Positions 27,720 through 36,787 of a DNA stretch of 64,000 nt are shown piece after piece. The position numbers and the translations under genes were made by a program. The notes under the pieces were generated by a model. That model saw only the letters and a list, made by a program, of their open reading frames with translations, did not search any database and had not been told where the DNA came from. The stretch's first letter is position 1, and each line of letters starts with the position of its first letter. The stretch is from Spirobacillus cienkowskii (lineage in GTDB: Bacteria; Bdellovibrionota_B; Oligoflexia; Silvanigrellales; Silvanigrellaceae): positions 581,501-645,500 of the forward strand of contig NZ_CP146516.1 in the NCBI RefSeq assembly GCF_037081835.1, read 5' to 3'.

Positions 27720-28940
27720 TCATTTAATAATTGGCAATTCAATCACAAAGCAAGTCTCTTTGTGATTGATATCAACATAAAAATTTCCGTTATGTTCTTC
27801 TATGATTCCTTTGCACATACTTAAACCTAATCCAATTCCTTGACCTATTTCTTTTGTAGTAAAAAATGGTTCCATAATTCTATCAACATTTTCTTTAGGT
27901 ATTCCATTTCCATTATCAATAAAATATATTTTTATTGTATTTTCCTTACGTTCTGAGTATATTTTTATTAATTTCTTTTTATTTTTTGAATTTTCTAATG
28001 CATCGTATGAATTTAAAAATAAATTCATAAATACATGGCTAATTTGACTTTGTCTACAGTATATTATTTGATCAGAATTAATTTTTAGATTAATATGGAT
28101 GTTTTTATTTGAAAATTTTTGATAAATTAAATCAAGAACATTTGAAATTATATTATTTAATGGTGTGAATTCAAATTTATCTTCGTCTGAGTTTTTAGCA
28201 AAATGTTGTAATCCTTTTATAATTTTTGAAATTCTTTCTATCGCTGCAGAAATTTTTATTAAATCTGTTTGAAGGTTACTAATATTTAAATTATTTGAAC
28301 TTTTGGTAGCAAAAGTAATCAGTTCTATTTTTCCAGAAATTATTGCTAAGGGATTATTAATTTCGTGGGCTATTCCGGAGGCCATTTCACCCAAAGAATT
28401 CAGTTTAGCATGAGTAATTAGTTTTCTTTCATTTTCAATTATTCGTGCATTTTTTAATCGAAGTTCAAAAAAATTTATAACATGTTTAGATAAGGATTTT
28501 AAAATTTCAATTTGAGTTTCATTTAAATGGTTTGGTTTGTAATCAATAACGCAAAGAGTCCCTATAGTGATTCCTTTTGGAGTTCTAAGCTGAGCTCCAG
28601 CATAAAATTTAATGTAAGGATCACTGATTACTAGCGGATTGTTGTTAAAACGTTCATCTTTTGTTGCATCTTCAATAATAAATATATCATTTTCATAAAT
28701 TGCATGGTTACAAAAAGAAATATTGCGAGGGGTCTCAGAAACACCGAAACCAAATTTTGATTTAAACCATTGCCGATTAGTATCGATTAAGCTAATAAGC
28801 GAAACCGGTGTATTACAAATATAGGCAGCAATTTTGGTAATTTCATCATGGGTGAGCTCTGGAGGACTATCAAGAATATTGTATTCTTTAAGAGCTTGAA
28901 GTCTTAGTTTTTCGGAGTTTTCAGCTGAGGCTTTTAGCAT
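27720..28940 (-). CDS. GAF-domain sensor histidine kinase
   Basis: A soluble 406-residue histidine kinase. Residues about 10-165 are a GAF domain (NILDSPPELTHDEITKIAAYIC, FCNHAI, GTLCVID). The dimerisation/phosphoacceptor H-box is SGIAHEINNPLAII near 190. The ATPase domain has the N-box MNLFLNSYDAL, G1 DNGNGIP, the F-box EPFFTTK, and G2 GIGLGLSMCKGI. No membrane helix and no adjacent response regulator, so it is an orphan kinase. ATG 28940 has AAGGA five bases upstream. The GAF ligand is unknown. Confidence 0.92.
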   Translation of the reverse strand: MLKASAENSEKLRLQALKEYNILDSPPELTHDEITKIAAYICNTPVSLISLIDTNRQWFKSKFGFGVSETPRNISFCNHAIYENDIFIIEDATKDERFNNNPLVISDPYIKFYAGAQLRTPKGITIGTLCVIDYKPNHLNETQIEILKSLSKHVINFFELRLKNARIIENERKLITHAKLNSLGEMASGIAHEINNPLAIISGKIELITFATKSSNNLNISNLQTDLIKISAAIERISKIIKGLQHFAKNSDEDKFEFTPLNNIISNVLDLIYQKFSNKNIHINLKINSDQIIYCRQSQISHVFMNLFLNSYDALENSKNKKKLIKIYSERKENTIKIYFIDNGNGIPKENVDRIMEPFFTTKEIGQGIGLGLSMCKGIIEEHNGNFYVDINHKETCFVIELPIIK

Positions 28941-29029
28941 ATATATCCTTAAGAGTTTATTTTTTTATAAAATTATTTTATCATTGTATACTACCAGAAT
29001 CGAGATTCTAAAGAAAAAAATTTTTTAAG

Positions 29030-29067
29030 ATAAAAAAAACAAAAAGCACTTAAATAAGTGCTTTTTG
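29030..29067 (-). terminator. Rho-independent terminator of the threonine aldolase gene
   Basis: A 12-bp perfect stem (29040-29051 with 29056-29067; CAAAAAGCACTT / AAGTGCTTTTTG) with loop AAAT is followed on the minus strand by a run of eight U (29032-29039). It sits 45 bases after the stop of the aldolase gene. Confidence 0.85.
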
Positions 29068-29111
29068 TTTTTTTATGAAGAAAGAAACGAAAAAAATAAA
29101 ATAACGAAAAA

Positions 29112-30185
29112 TTAAACTTTTAAAGTGAGTTCATAATCATAGTCTAAAGATTTTAAATAAGACATTAACTTTTGTGCATCTTCGGGGGAAGTGTTGTAAG
29201 AGGTCACTATTCTAAATGTCGTAGTTTGTGTCACTTGATCTTCTGACGAAATGTACAAGTAATATTTTGATAATAGGTGATCTTTTAAAGATGTTGGAAG
29301 TTCTATAAAAATTTGGTTTGTTTCAACAGGCATTAAAGTTTTAATAAATTTTAAGTTTTGTAAACTTTCTGCAATTTCTTTAGCTACCTTATTTGCATGT
29401 TTAGCATTATTGAACCATAAATGATCTTTAAGATATGCAATAAATTGTGCAGGTATAATACGAGATTTTGAAAACAACTGCATGCCTTGTTTTTGAATAT
29501 GGATAAAGTCTTCTGCTAGTTTTTTATTAAAAATAACCACAGCCTCTGCAAGGCTTCCTCCATTCTTTGTTGCACCAAAAGAAAGAATGTCAACACCAGT
29601 ATCTGTTACCATTTCTTTTAAATTAACATTTAAAGTAGCTGCTGCATTCGCAAGTCGCGCTCCATCCATATGAACAAATAGATTTTTTGAGTGTGCATAG
29701 TCACAAATTTCTTTAATTTCTTGGAGTGTATAAACTGTGCCAAGCTCTGTAGGTTGAGTGATTGAAACAGCTTTTGGAGTGTTATGGTGAAAATCATTTT
29801 TAGCATTTAAGATGTTTTCTATTGCGCTGATTGTCAGTTTGCCTTGTTGATGCTTTGCCTGAAAAATTTTTGCTCCAGTCATATTTTCTAAAGCACCACA
29901 TTCTGCTCCATTAATATGTGCAATATCTGTGCATACAACTGCATGATGGCTTTTTAAGATGGTTTTTAAGGCAAGAACATTGGCAGCAGTTCCTGTTCCA
30001 ACAAAAAAAGATTTGCAATCAGTTTGAAATGATTTTTGCAGATCTTTGGATGCCTGTTGTGAATAAGAATCTTGCCCATATGGAAGCTCTATGGAAGTCA
30101 TTGATTCTACAATTTTTTTTATAATTTCAGGATGAGTGCCAACGTAATTATCGCTAGCGAATTGAATAATTTTAGAGTCTTGCAT
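29112..30185 (-). CDS. ltaE: Low-specificity L-threonine aldolase
   Basis: PLP enzyme splitting L-threonine/allo-threonine to glycine and acetaldehyde. From ATG 30185 (AGGA six bases upstream) the protein begins MQDSKIIQFASDNYVGTHPEI, the family N-terminus. FVGTGTAANVLAL near residue 65, HMDGARLANA near 175, and the PLP lysine in SFGATKNGG near 205 follow. A longer open frame to 30290 adds 35 residues that do not match the family and lack a ribosome-binding site. About 357 residues is normal. It stands alone with its own terminator. Confidence 0.9.
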   Translation of the reverse strand: MQDSKIIQFASDNYVGTHPEIIKKIVESMTSIELPYGQDSYSQQASKDLQKSFQTDCKSFFVGTGTAANVLALKTILKSHHAVVCTDIAHINGAECGALENMTGAKIFQAKHQQGKLTISAIENILNAKNDFHHNTPKAVSITQPTELGTVYTLQEIKEICDYAHSKNLFVHMDGARLANAAATLNVNLKEMVTDTGVDILSFGATKNGGSLAEAVVIFNKKLAEDFIHIQKQGMQLFSKSRIIPAQFIAYLKDHLWFNNAKHANKVAKEIAESLQNLKFIKTLMPVETNQIFIELPTSLKDHLLSKYYLYISSEDQVTQTTTFRIVTSYNTSPEDAQKLMSYLKSLDYDYELTLKV

Positions 30186-30311
30186 AAAAATCCTAGTAAC
30201 CAAAAAAAATGATACTTGCCAAGATGACGAAGCGTAAGGTAGGCTCGCACATTGGTCTTTATCTAACCATAAAGAAACCAAGCTATGCAAACTCTTTTAT
30301 ATGGTGATGAA

Positions 30312-30431
30312 ATGATTTTCAAGTTTCTCGTTTTTTTACCACGCTTTATAATGCTTTTTAGTAATACTGCAATGCAATTAGTATTTTCCAACCTAGCTAA
30401 ACATTATCATCATCATCGTTCACATCACTAA
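30312..30431 (+). CDS. Putative 39-residue membrane micropeptide with histidine-rich tail
   Basis: A short ORF in the 365-base gap between the threonine aldolase and amino-acid-binding-protein genes. It would encode a hydrophobic segment (residues 1-29, MIFKFLVFLPRFIMLFSN...) followed by a tail HYHHHRSHH with six histidines in nine residues, then TAA. GGTGA lies just upstream, and the preceding ATG GTG ATG AAA TGA could be a coupled minileader. A membrane-anchored metal-binding peptide is one reading. Small size makes chance a real alternative. The rest of 30186-30550 shows nothing recognisable. Confidence 0.35.
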   Translation: MIFKFLVFLPRFIMLFSNTAMQLVFSNLAKHYHHHRSHH

Positions 30432-30550
30432 AAATCTATTTATTACAATTATTTACATAATATTTTTGCGAGCACTTAGGTAACTTGCTGAAATAATTAG
30501 AAAAATTTTAAATTGTTATTAAGACACTTTAATTGTTAAAAGGAAATATC

Positions 30551-31333
30551 ATGTATTTTTTTAATGTTAAATTAACTATTATTATATTTATGCTTTTAAG
30601 TCAAATATCTTGGGCTATCCCTAAAAACGTGAACAGCTTAGAGAGTATTAAAAAGCTAGGAGTATTAACCGTTTGTTCCCAAGCAGGGTTTATTCCTTTT
30701 GAATATAAAAATAATAAAGGAGAGTGGCAAGGTTTTGATGTTGACTTAATGAAAGCTTTTAGCAAATATTTAGGAGTTAAGTTACAAATGATTGACACAA
30801 AAATGGAAGGTTTAATTCCTTCATTACAAACCGGAAAATGTGATTTTATTGCGTCTGGATTAACAATTACCGAAGAGCGAAAAAATGCGGTATTATTTTC
30901 TAAACCAGTTCATTTTGCTACTATTTCCGCGGCATTATTAGACAATCCAGAAAATAGAAAAAAGTATAAAATTTTTTCTGATATTGATAAAGAAGGGATT
31001 AAAATTGCTTCACACACTGGTTCTGCTGCAACACTTTTTTTAAAAGATTATCTTAAGAATGCAAACCATTTGCAATTTGATACGTTAAGCGATCAGGTTA
31101 GCGCGTTAATTCAAAAAAAGGTAGAAACATTTGTCGATGACGATATTTTTATTCGTGAGGTTTCTAAAGAAATGAAAACTAAATTTTATACAATTATTTC
31201 TAATAATCAAGGCTATATTGCGATGGCGGCAAGAAAAGAAGATGATCATCTTATTAATAAATTTAACAAATTTCTTGATCATTTTGAAAAAAGTGATGAA
31301 TATAAGTTGTTAAAAGAGTTTTATTTTAAATAG
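30551..31333 (+). CDS. Amino-acid ABC transporter periplasmic binding protein
   Basis: A 260-residue family-3 solute-binding protein. Signal peptide residues 1-22 (ending ISWA), then the family opening KKLGVLTVCSQAGFIPFEY, the ligand-pocket segment GEWQGFDVDLMKAF, and LQTGKCDFIASGLTITEERK. KIASHTGSAATLFLKD near 150 and the hinge region complete the two lobes. It captures a polar amino acid for uptake; specificity is not readable. ATG 30551 has AAGG at the right spacing; the TTG 18 bases earlier lacks one. No permease or ATPase gene is adjacent, so partners are elsewhere. Confidence 0.9.
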   Translation: MYFFNVKLTIIIFMLLSQISWAIPKNVNSLESIKKLGVLTVCSQAGFIPFEYKNNKGEWQGFDVDLMKAFSKYLGVKLQMIDTKMEGLIPSLQTGKCDFIASGLTITEERKNAVLFSKPVHFATISAALLDNPENRKKYKIFSDIDKEGIKIASHTGSAATLFLKDYLKNANHLQFDTLSDQVSALIQKKVETFVDDDIFIREVSKEMKTKFYTIISNNQGYIAMAARKEDDHLINKFNKFLDHFEKSDEYKLLKEFYFK

Positions 31334-31353
31334 TATTGGGAGGATGATAAATA

Positions 31354-32175
31354 ATGAAATATAATAGTTTGCTAGATTATCTTGGTGAAACACGGTTATC
31401 AGTAGAGCATGAATTTAGTGTAAAAAATTTGTTTCGTATTGCTAGGTCTAAAATTCCAATTGAAGCAGAAAAAATTCTGCTTTCATTAAAAAAATTAGAT
31501 TTGAGCGCCTTTCCGGAAAGTAAAAAATTTTTGATGGATGCATTTTTTTTGCAGTTTTTTTCTCAATTAGAAGAATTAAATTTAAATTATCAGATTATTT
31601 CTAACTATGATGATTTAAAGTGTTTAAAAAATTTAAGAATTTTATCAATAAAAGGTCATAATTTAAAAAAATTAGGAGAGATTAGTAATTTTTTGTGCTT
31701 GCATGAATTACATTTAGACGAAAATAATTTTTCTGATGTGAGCGAACTTAATTCTTTAAAAAACTTAAAAATATTAACTCTTAAAAAAAATAAAATTAGA
31801 AAAATATGTGAATTATCGCAACTTGTAAATATAGAAGAACTCGATATTTCTGATAATGATATTTCAGATATAATGCCTTTGAAAAATTTACAGTCTCTTA
31901 AAAAATTGAGCGCAAATAAAAATATTTTAGATAATTTAGAGCCACTTGCTAAGTCTAGGAGTTTGAGTACACTATTACTAGCAGAAAATCAAATAAGTGA
32001 AATTGATTTTATTCAAAATTTAAATAATTTAACTAAACTAGATTTAAGGAACAATAGAATTCGTAACGTTAGGGTACTTAAAGATCTAAGAAATTTATTT
32101 GAATTAGGTCTTTCTGGGAATCCTTTGTATGATGATGATTACGATTTGTTTCCGAGATCGTTAAAAATTGATTAA
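31354..32175 (+). CDS. Cytoplasmic leucine-rich-repeat protein
   Basis: A 273-residue protein with about eight to nine tandem 22-residue leucine-rich repeats between residues 65 and 255 (LxxLxLxxNxIxxIxxLxxL), such as LHELHLDENNFSDVSELN and LTKLDLRNNRIRNVRVLK. The N-terminal 60 residues are a helical cap. The repeat length matches the bacterial/SDS22 (internalin-type) class. There is no signal peptide or anchor, so it is probably intracellular. It starts 20 bases after the binding-protein gene (GGAGG upstream). Role is probably protein-protein interaction; partner unknown. Confidence 0.85.
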   Translation: MKYNSLLDYLGETRLSVEHEFSVKNLFRIARSKIPIEAEKILLSLKKLDLSAFPESKKFLMDAFFLQFFSQLEELNLNYQIISNYDDLKCLKNLRILSIKGHNLKKLGEISNFLCLHELHLDENNFSDVSELNSLKNLKILTLKKNKIRKICELSQLVNIEELDISDNDISDIMPLKNLQSLKKLSANKNILDNLEPLAKSRSLSTLLLAENQISEIDFIQNLNNLTKLDLRNNRIRNVRVLKDLRNLFELGLSGNPLYDDDYDLFPRSLKID

Positions 32176-32195
32176 TCATTTAAAATGGTGTTTAT

Positions 32196-33404
32196 ATGGA
32201 CAATAAATCATCTAATCATAAAATTATTTTTATTGTTGTTTTATTTCTTGTTCCTATATCACAAAGTGCAATAGATATTTATTCTCCTTCGTTGCCAGAG
32301 ATTTCACGATCACTTGCAACAAAAGATAGTTATGTTCAACTAACTGTTTCATTGTATTTACTTTCACTTGGTCTTGGTCAATATTTCTATGGAATTTTAG
32401 CAGATTCAATTGGAAGAAAAAAATCTTTATTATTTGGCTTGTTACTTTTTACTGTATCAAGTTTTTTTTGTTATTTTGCAAACCATATATTTATTTTGAT
32501 TATTTCGCGTTTTTTTCAGGGATTAGGCGCAGCATCAATTGCGGTGTTATCAAAAACAATCTCTGTTGATTTATATAAAGGTCACGATCTTGTTAAGGCA
32601 AGCGCTTGGATTGGATTAATTTGGGGTGTTGCTCCAATAGTGGCTCCAGTTGTCGGTGGGTATCTTGATCATTTTGCAGGTTGGAGAGCTCCTTTTTTTG
32701 CATTATGTGTATATGGGATTATTTCTTGTTTTTTAACCGCTTTTTTTGTTACAGAAACCTATCCAAATTATAAAAAAGTTAATATTAAAAATTTTTTTGT
32801 TACTTCTTTGGAAGTTACAAAAAATAAAGATTTTCTTGGTAGTACATTGATTGTGGCAACAACAAATTTAGGATTATTTATTTTTACATTAATGGCGCCA
32901 TTTTTAATTCAAAATGTTTTTTCTAAAAGCCAAGTTTTTTTTGGTTATATGGCTCTATTTGTTGGTGTTATATATATTTTGGGTGCCTTTTTAACACGTT
33001 TTGCAATTAAATTTTTTGAAGGAGAAAAAATTATTCGCTTTGTGAGCAAGATATTGTTGTTACTTGGCGTTTTAATGGTTATCGCTGCTTATATTTATCC
33101 AAATTCAATATTTATTTTAATGTTTACGTCTTCTGTTTTTGCCTTTGCTTCGGGTTTTTTATATCCATTTCTTGTTGCAAGGATGTTTGCCCCTTTTCAA
33201 AATATGGCAGGTATTGTCAGTGCAACTTATGGAATTATTTCTTATGTATTTTCTGGAATTATTTCTATTTTATTAAGTGGAATGAAAATAGAATCTTTAA
33301 TGCAGGTTGCCATTGCATACTGTTTTGTAGGGTTGATAACGTATTTGGCAATGGCAAAAATGTTTGCATCAAAATTTAAAAAATCAAACCAAACAACCCA
33401 CTAA
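32196..33404 (+). CDS. MFS efflux transporter, Bcr/CflA family
   Basis: A 402-residue, 12-helix drug:proton-antiporter-type MFS protein. Marks include the first-helix DIYSPSLPEI, the loop 2-3 motif GILADSIGRKK (motif A), SRFFQGLGAASIAV (motif B area) and GGYLDHFAGWRAPF (motif C and after). Substrate unknown. It lies 20 bases after the LRR gene, and its 3' end overlaps the 3' end of miaB by 21 bases (convergent). A paralogue is at 39313-40569. Confidence 0.9.
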   Translation: MDNKSSNHKIIFIVVLFLVPISQSAIDIYSPSLPEISRSLATKDSYVQLTVSLYLLSLGLGQYFYGILADSIGRKKSLLFGLLLFTVSSFFCYFANHIFILIISRFFQGLGAASIAVLSKTISVDLYKGHDLVKASAWIGLIWGVAPIVAPVVGGYLDHFAGWRAPFFALCVYGIISCFLTAFFVTETYPNYKKVNIKNFFVTSLEVTKNKDFLGSTLIVATTNLGLFIFTLMAPFLIQNVFSKSQVFFGYMALFVGVIYILGAFLTRFAIKFFEGEKIIRFVSKILLLLGVLMVIAAYIYPNSIFILMFTSSVFAFASGFLYPFLVARMFAPFQNMAGIVSATYGIISYVFSGIISILLSGMKIESLMQVAIAYCFVGLITYLAMAKMFASKFKKSNQTTH

Positions 33405-34925
33405 AGCTGTTAAATTTGCATCAATTATTTTTACTGGAAGAATCATTCCAATAATATTTCGAGGAGAATGAACTTTTACTAATCTTCCTTCGTTTGTTCT
33501 GCCATACCAAGAATTTTCTTCTTTTCTATTTTTATACAATATGAGAACTTCACGAATTTTAGATATTTCTTGAAAGTTTTGTCTTTCTGTTTCTTTTCTT
33601 TGAAGTTCTAGTAAAACCTGGAGACGTTTGTCTTTAACATCTTCTGGAACTTGATCTTTAAAACGTGTAGCTGGAGTGCCTTTTCTAATAGAATATTTAA
33701 ATGCATAAATAAATGCATATTGCATTTCTTGAACAAGAGAAAGCGTGTCTTCAAAATCTTGATCGGTTTCGCCAGGAAAACCGACAATAATATCTGTACT
33801 AAATGCAATATCAGGACGGACATCGCGTATCCATTTAACCCGTTCAAAATATTCGGCACGTGTATATTGTCTGTTCATCCTATCAAGTATGCGATCGCTT
33901 CCTGATTGAACTGCAAGATGAAAAGAATTTGTAACTTTAGGTAAATCTGCAAATGCTTTTGCAAGTTGTGGTGTAAAGTCATGAGGATTTGATGTTGTAA
34001 ATCGAATGCGTTCTACTTCAGAAATGTTGCTAACCGTGTATAAAAGATCGGCAAATGGCAATTTGCCTTGGGATGAATGGACATCTTGGGCTCCTATTAA
34101 GTCGAGTCCGTAGGAGTTTACGTTTTGTCCTAGTAATATAATTTCTTTAACGCCCTTATCAACGAGATAATTAATTTCTTGAATAATTTCTGGTTCAGAG
34201 CGGCTTTTTTCGCGGCCTCGGGTATAAGGAACAACACAAAATGTACAAAAATTGTTACAACCTTTAATAATATTAACGAAACGAGTGACTTCGCTTTTAT
34301 TTTCGTCATAATATGGAGGGACAACATCAATTGGAATAGAGTATTGTTGTTCTTTATTATCAAATTGTGTTGAAACAAAAGGAACATGCTTTTGAGTGGT
34401 AAACTGTTCCATAGAGTTACGATCTTGTTCCGATTTTTCAATAACTTTTTCTAATAATTGAGGGAGATCTTCAATTTGATCGGAACCAAAAATCAAGTCA
34501 AGGTATGGAACCTCTTTAGCGAGTGATTGAGATTCTGCTTGAGCAACGCACCCCGAAACGGCAATAATGAGGTTTGGGTTTGTCTCCTTTAACGGCTTTA
34601 ATTCGCCGAGGCGACTCACGACTTTATGACGTGCTTTTTCTCGAATATGGCAGGTATTTAAAAGAATAAAATCGGCTTCATTTGGATCTTCTGTGGGACG
34701 GTAATTGAGTCTGCCAAGCAATCCAAGCATTCGTTCGGAATCGGCCACATTCATTTGGCAGCCCCAAGTTTGAATATAAACCTTTTTTAAGTAAACAGAA
34801 TTTTTAGCGTCCACGTTTGGATATTCAACTTGAGGTTTGGGCATATATTTTGCAAAAAGCTCTTGAGGAGAACTAACTGGGGTTGAACTCATAATCATTG
34901 ATTTATTTATACCGAACATGGACAA
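33384..34925 (-). CDS. miaB: tRNA-2-methylthio-N6-isopentenyladenosine37 synthase MiaB
   Basis: Radical-SAM methylthiotransferase acting on i6A37 of tRNAs reading UNN codons. The N-terminal UPF0004 domain starts VYIQTWGCQMNVADSERM near residue 50 with its first cysteine ligand. The radical SAM motif is CNNFCTFCVVPYTRGRE near 225, and a TRAM domain ends the protein. The first 45 residues are an extension relative to typical MiaB (about 440-470 residues), so translation may start later. It is directly downstream of ffh (22 bases). Confidence 0.93.
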   Translation of the reverse strand: MSMFGINKSMIMSSTPVSSPQELFAKYMPKPQVEYPNVDAKNSVYLKKVYIQTWGCQMNVADSERMLGLLGRLNYRPTEDPNEADFILLNTCHIREKARHKVVSRLGELKPLKETNPNLIIAVSGCVAQAESQSLAKEVPYLDLIFGSDQIEDLPQLLEKVIEKSEQDRNSMEQFTTQKHVPFVSTQFDNKEQQYSIPIDVVPPYYDENKSEVTRFVNIIKGCNNFCTFCVVPYTRGREKSRSEPEIIQEINYLVDKGVKEIILLGQNVNSYGLDLIGAQDVHSSQGKLPFADLLYTVSNISEVERIRFTTSNPHDFTPQLAKAFADLPKVTNSFHLAVQSGSDRILDRMNRQYTRAEYFERVKWIRDVRPDIAFSTDIIVGFPGETDQDFEDTLSLVQEMQYAFIYAFKYSIRKGTPATRFKDQVPEDVKDKRLQVLLELQRKETERQNFQEISKIREVLILYKNRKEENSWYGRTNEGRLVKVHSPRNIIGMILPVKIIDANLTALVGCLV

Positions 34926-34947
34926 ATTCCTATTAGCTAAAAAACTA

Positions 34948-36555
34948 TTAACGCTTTTTTTGTTTTTTAAGTTTTTCTTCTTTTTTTCTTTTTTTCATAC
35001 GGTTGATCTCTGCGAGATCGGCGCTACTCAATGGAGCCCCTCCTGCAGCGTTTGGCATTGAGGGCATATTTCCTCCAAACATATTTGCTAGGCCACCCAT
35101 TCCGCCAAGGCCGCCACCGCCTCCGCCCATCATTTTTGCCATCTTAGCCATTTTTGCCATTTGGTTGAGCTGTCCTAAGCCAGGTATTTTCGACATAAGG
35201 CCACCACCGCCTCCACCTAAACCTAAGCCGCTCATCATTTGCATCATTTGGCGCATTTGCATAAATTGATCCACGAGATCTTTGACGTCTTTATCTAAAT
35301 GCGCAGACCCTTTAGCAATTCGAGAAATTCTGCTGCGTGCTGATTGAGATTTTTGAATTAGCAGTAAGTCAGGGTTTTCTCGTTCTTTTTTAGTCATTGA
35401 TTGCACAATTGCTGCTTTGCGTGTGATATCTTTATCATTCACCTTATTCAGATCTTGCGTTGAAATTTGGCCTGCAAGCGGGGTTTTTGCTAAAATGTCT
35501 TTAATTGGCCCCATTTTACTAATGGTTCCCATCATTTCCAAAAAGTCATTAAAATCAAAATGACCTTGCATCATGCGCGAAGCACTTTTTTCAATATTTT
35601 CTTTATCAACGGCCTTGGTGAAATCTTCCATTAGTCCAACAACATCGCCCATGCCTAAAATGCGGCTCGCCATGCCTTCTGGTCTAAATTCCTCGAGTTT
35701 ATCGAGTGACTCTCCAGTACCAACAAAAACGATATTTTTTCCAGTTACTTTTTTTACGGAAAGTGCAGCACCACCCCGAGTGTCACCATCAAGTTTTGTT
35801 AATAAAACACCTGATAAATTGAGTCGCATGTCAAAAACAGAAGCTGTTCTAACGGCATCTTGACCAATCATAGAATCGATAACAAGCAAGATATTTTGCG
35901 GCAGGACTGCTGATTTGATTGATTCTAATTCTTGCATCAATTCGTTATCAATCGCTAAACGACCGGCAGTATCGATAATCACCAAGTCAAGCCATTCAGA
36001 ACGTGCAAATTCAATTCCCTTTTGGGCAATTTCTACGGCATTGTTGGTATCAAGGGTAAACACAGGAACGTTGATTTTGTTGCCAAGAACCTTTAATTGC
36101 TCGCGTGCAGCGGGACGGTAAACGTCTGCAGCCACAAGCAGAGGGCGCATTTTTTCTTTTTCTGCAAGCAGTTTTGCAAGTTTTGCAGCATGGGTTGTTT
36201 TTCCCGCGCCTTGTAAACCAACAAGTAAAATAACTGTTGGGCCTTTGGTATTTTTGACGATTTCTGCTTGATTACCACCCAAAAACTCAACGAGTTCATC
36301 GTGACAAATCTTTACAAAGTGGTCGCTTGCAGAAACTTTTTGTCCCGATTTGGACTGCAAGGTCACAACGTCATTAAGAGCTTTTTGTTTAATATTTTCA
36401 AGAAACTGTTTTGTAACTTTGAGATCGACGTCAGCATCGAGTAAAGACTTTTTAATTTCGTCGAGCGCAGGAGCGATGTTATCATCAGTAAGACGTGCTT
36501 GTCCTTTAAGTTTGAGAGCTGCGTCTTTAAATCCTTGAGTGACTAAATTAAACAT
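34948..36555 (-). CDS. ffh: Signal recognition particle GTPase Ffh
   Basis: Targets nascent membrane proteins to the Sec translocon. N domain from MFNLVTQGFKDAALKLKG, then the GTPase G1 motif GLQGAGKTTHAAKLA near residue 110, DTAGR near 190, and TKLDGDTRGG near 250. A methionine-rich M domain follows, including MAKMAKMAKMMGG and glycine runs that bind SRP RNA and signal peptides. ATG 36555 (AAAGG upstream) gives 535 residues; the open frame upstream adds 23 unrelated residues. No SRP RNA gene was seen in the window. Confidence 0.96.
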   Translation of the reverse strand: MFNLVTQGFKDAALKLKGQARLTDDNIAPALDEIKKSLLDADVDLKVTKQFLENIKQKALNDVVTLQSKSGQKVSASDHFVKICHDELVEFLGGNQAEIVKNTKGPTVILLVGLQGAGKTTHAAKLAKLLAEKEKMRPLLVAADVYRPAAREQLKVLGNKINVPVFTLDTNNAVEIAQKGIEFARSEWLDLVIIDTAGRLAIDNELMQELESIKSAVLPQNILLVIDSMIGQDAVRTASVFDMRLNLSGVLLTKLDGDTRGGAALSVKKVTGKNIVFVGTGESLDKLEEFRPEGMASRILGMGDVVGLMEDFTKAVDKENIEKSASRMMQGHFDFNDFLEMMGTISKMGPIKDILAKTPLAGQISTQDLNKVNDKDITRKAAIVQSMTKKERENPDLLLIQKSQSARSRISRIAKGSAHLDKDVKDLVDQFMQMRQMMQMMSGLGLGGGGGGLMSKIPGLGQLNQMAKMAKMAKMMGGGGGGLGGMGGLANMFGGNMPSMPNAAGGAPLSSADLAEINRMKKRKKEEKLKKQKKR

Positions 36556-36685
36556 AATGTAACCTTTCCGCAAAAAAACGACCACAAACGAGTTTGTATA
36601 CCTCTCAAAAGAGCTATTGGTCAATGCATAAAACGAACTCTGGTGAAATGCTCAAATCCAGCATAGAACAGCATGCAAGCATTTT

Positions 36686-36704
36686 TTCTTAACTTTGTTA
36701 AGAA
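36686..36704. repeat. Short palindrome in the divergent ffh/fabD gap
   Basis: TTCTTAAC-TTT-GTTAAGAA forms an 8-bp perfect stem between the divergent ffh and fabD genes. It may be an operator or a structural element; no U-tract follows. Confidence 0.3.
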
Positions 36705-36787
36705 GCATAGAAGCGCTGGAGTCGTATCTAATACTTTGCTAGTGAAAATGAGTAATCTGTTACATCAGAATGTAAAGGAGATAGGGT

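Noticed and set aside
30186-30290. 35-residue N-terminal extension of threonine aldolase
   Set aside because: No match to the family and no ribosome-binding site; AGGA precedes the ATG at 30185.
35003-35269. Proline-rich plus-strand ORF
   Set aside because: Exact antisense of the glycine- and methionine-rich M domain of Ffh; an artefact of its GGN codons.
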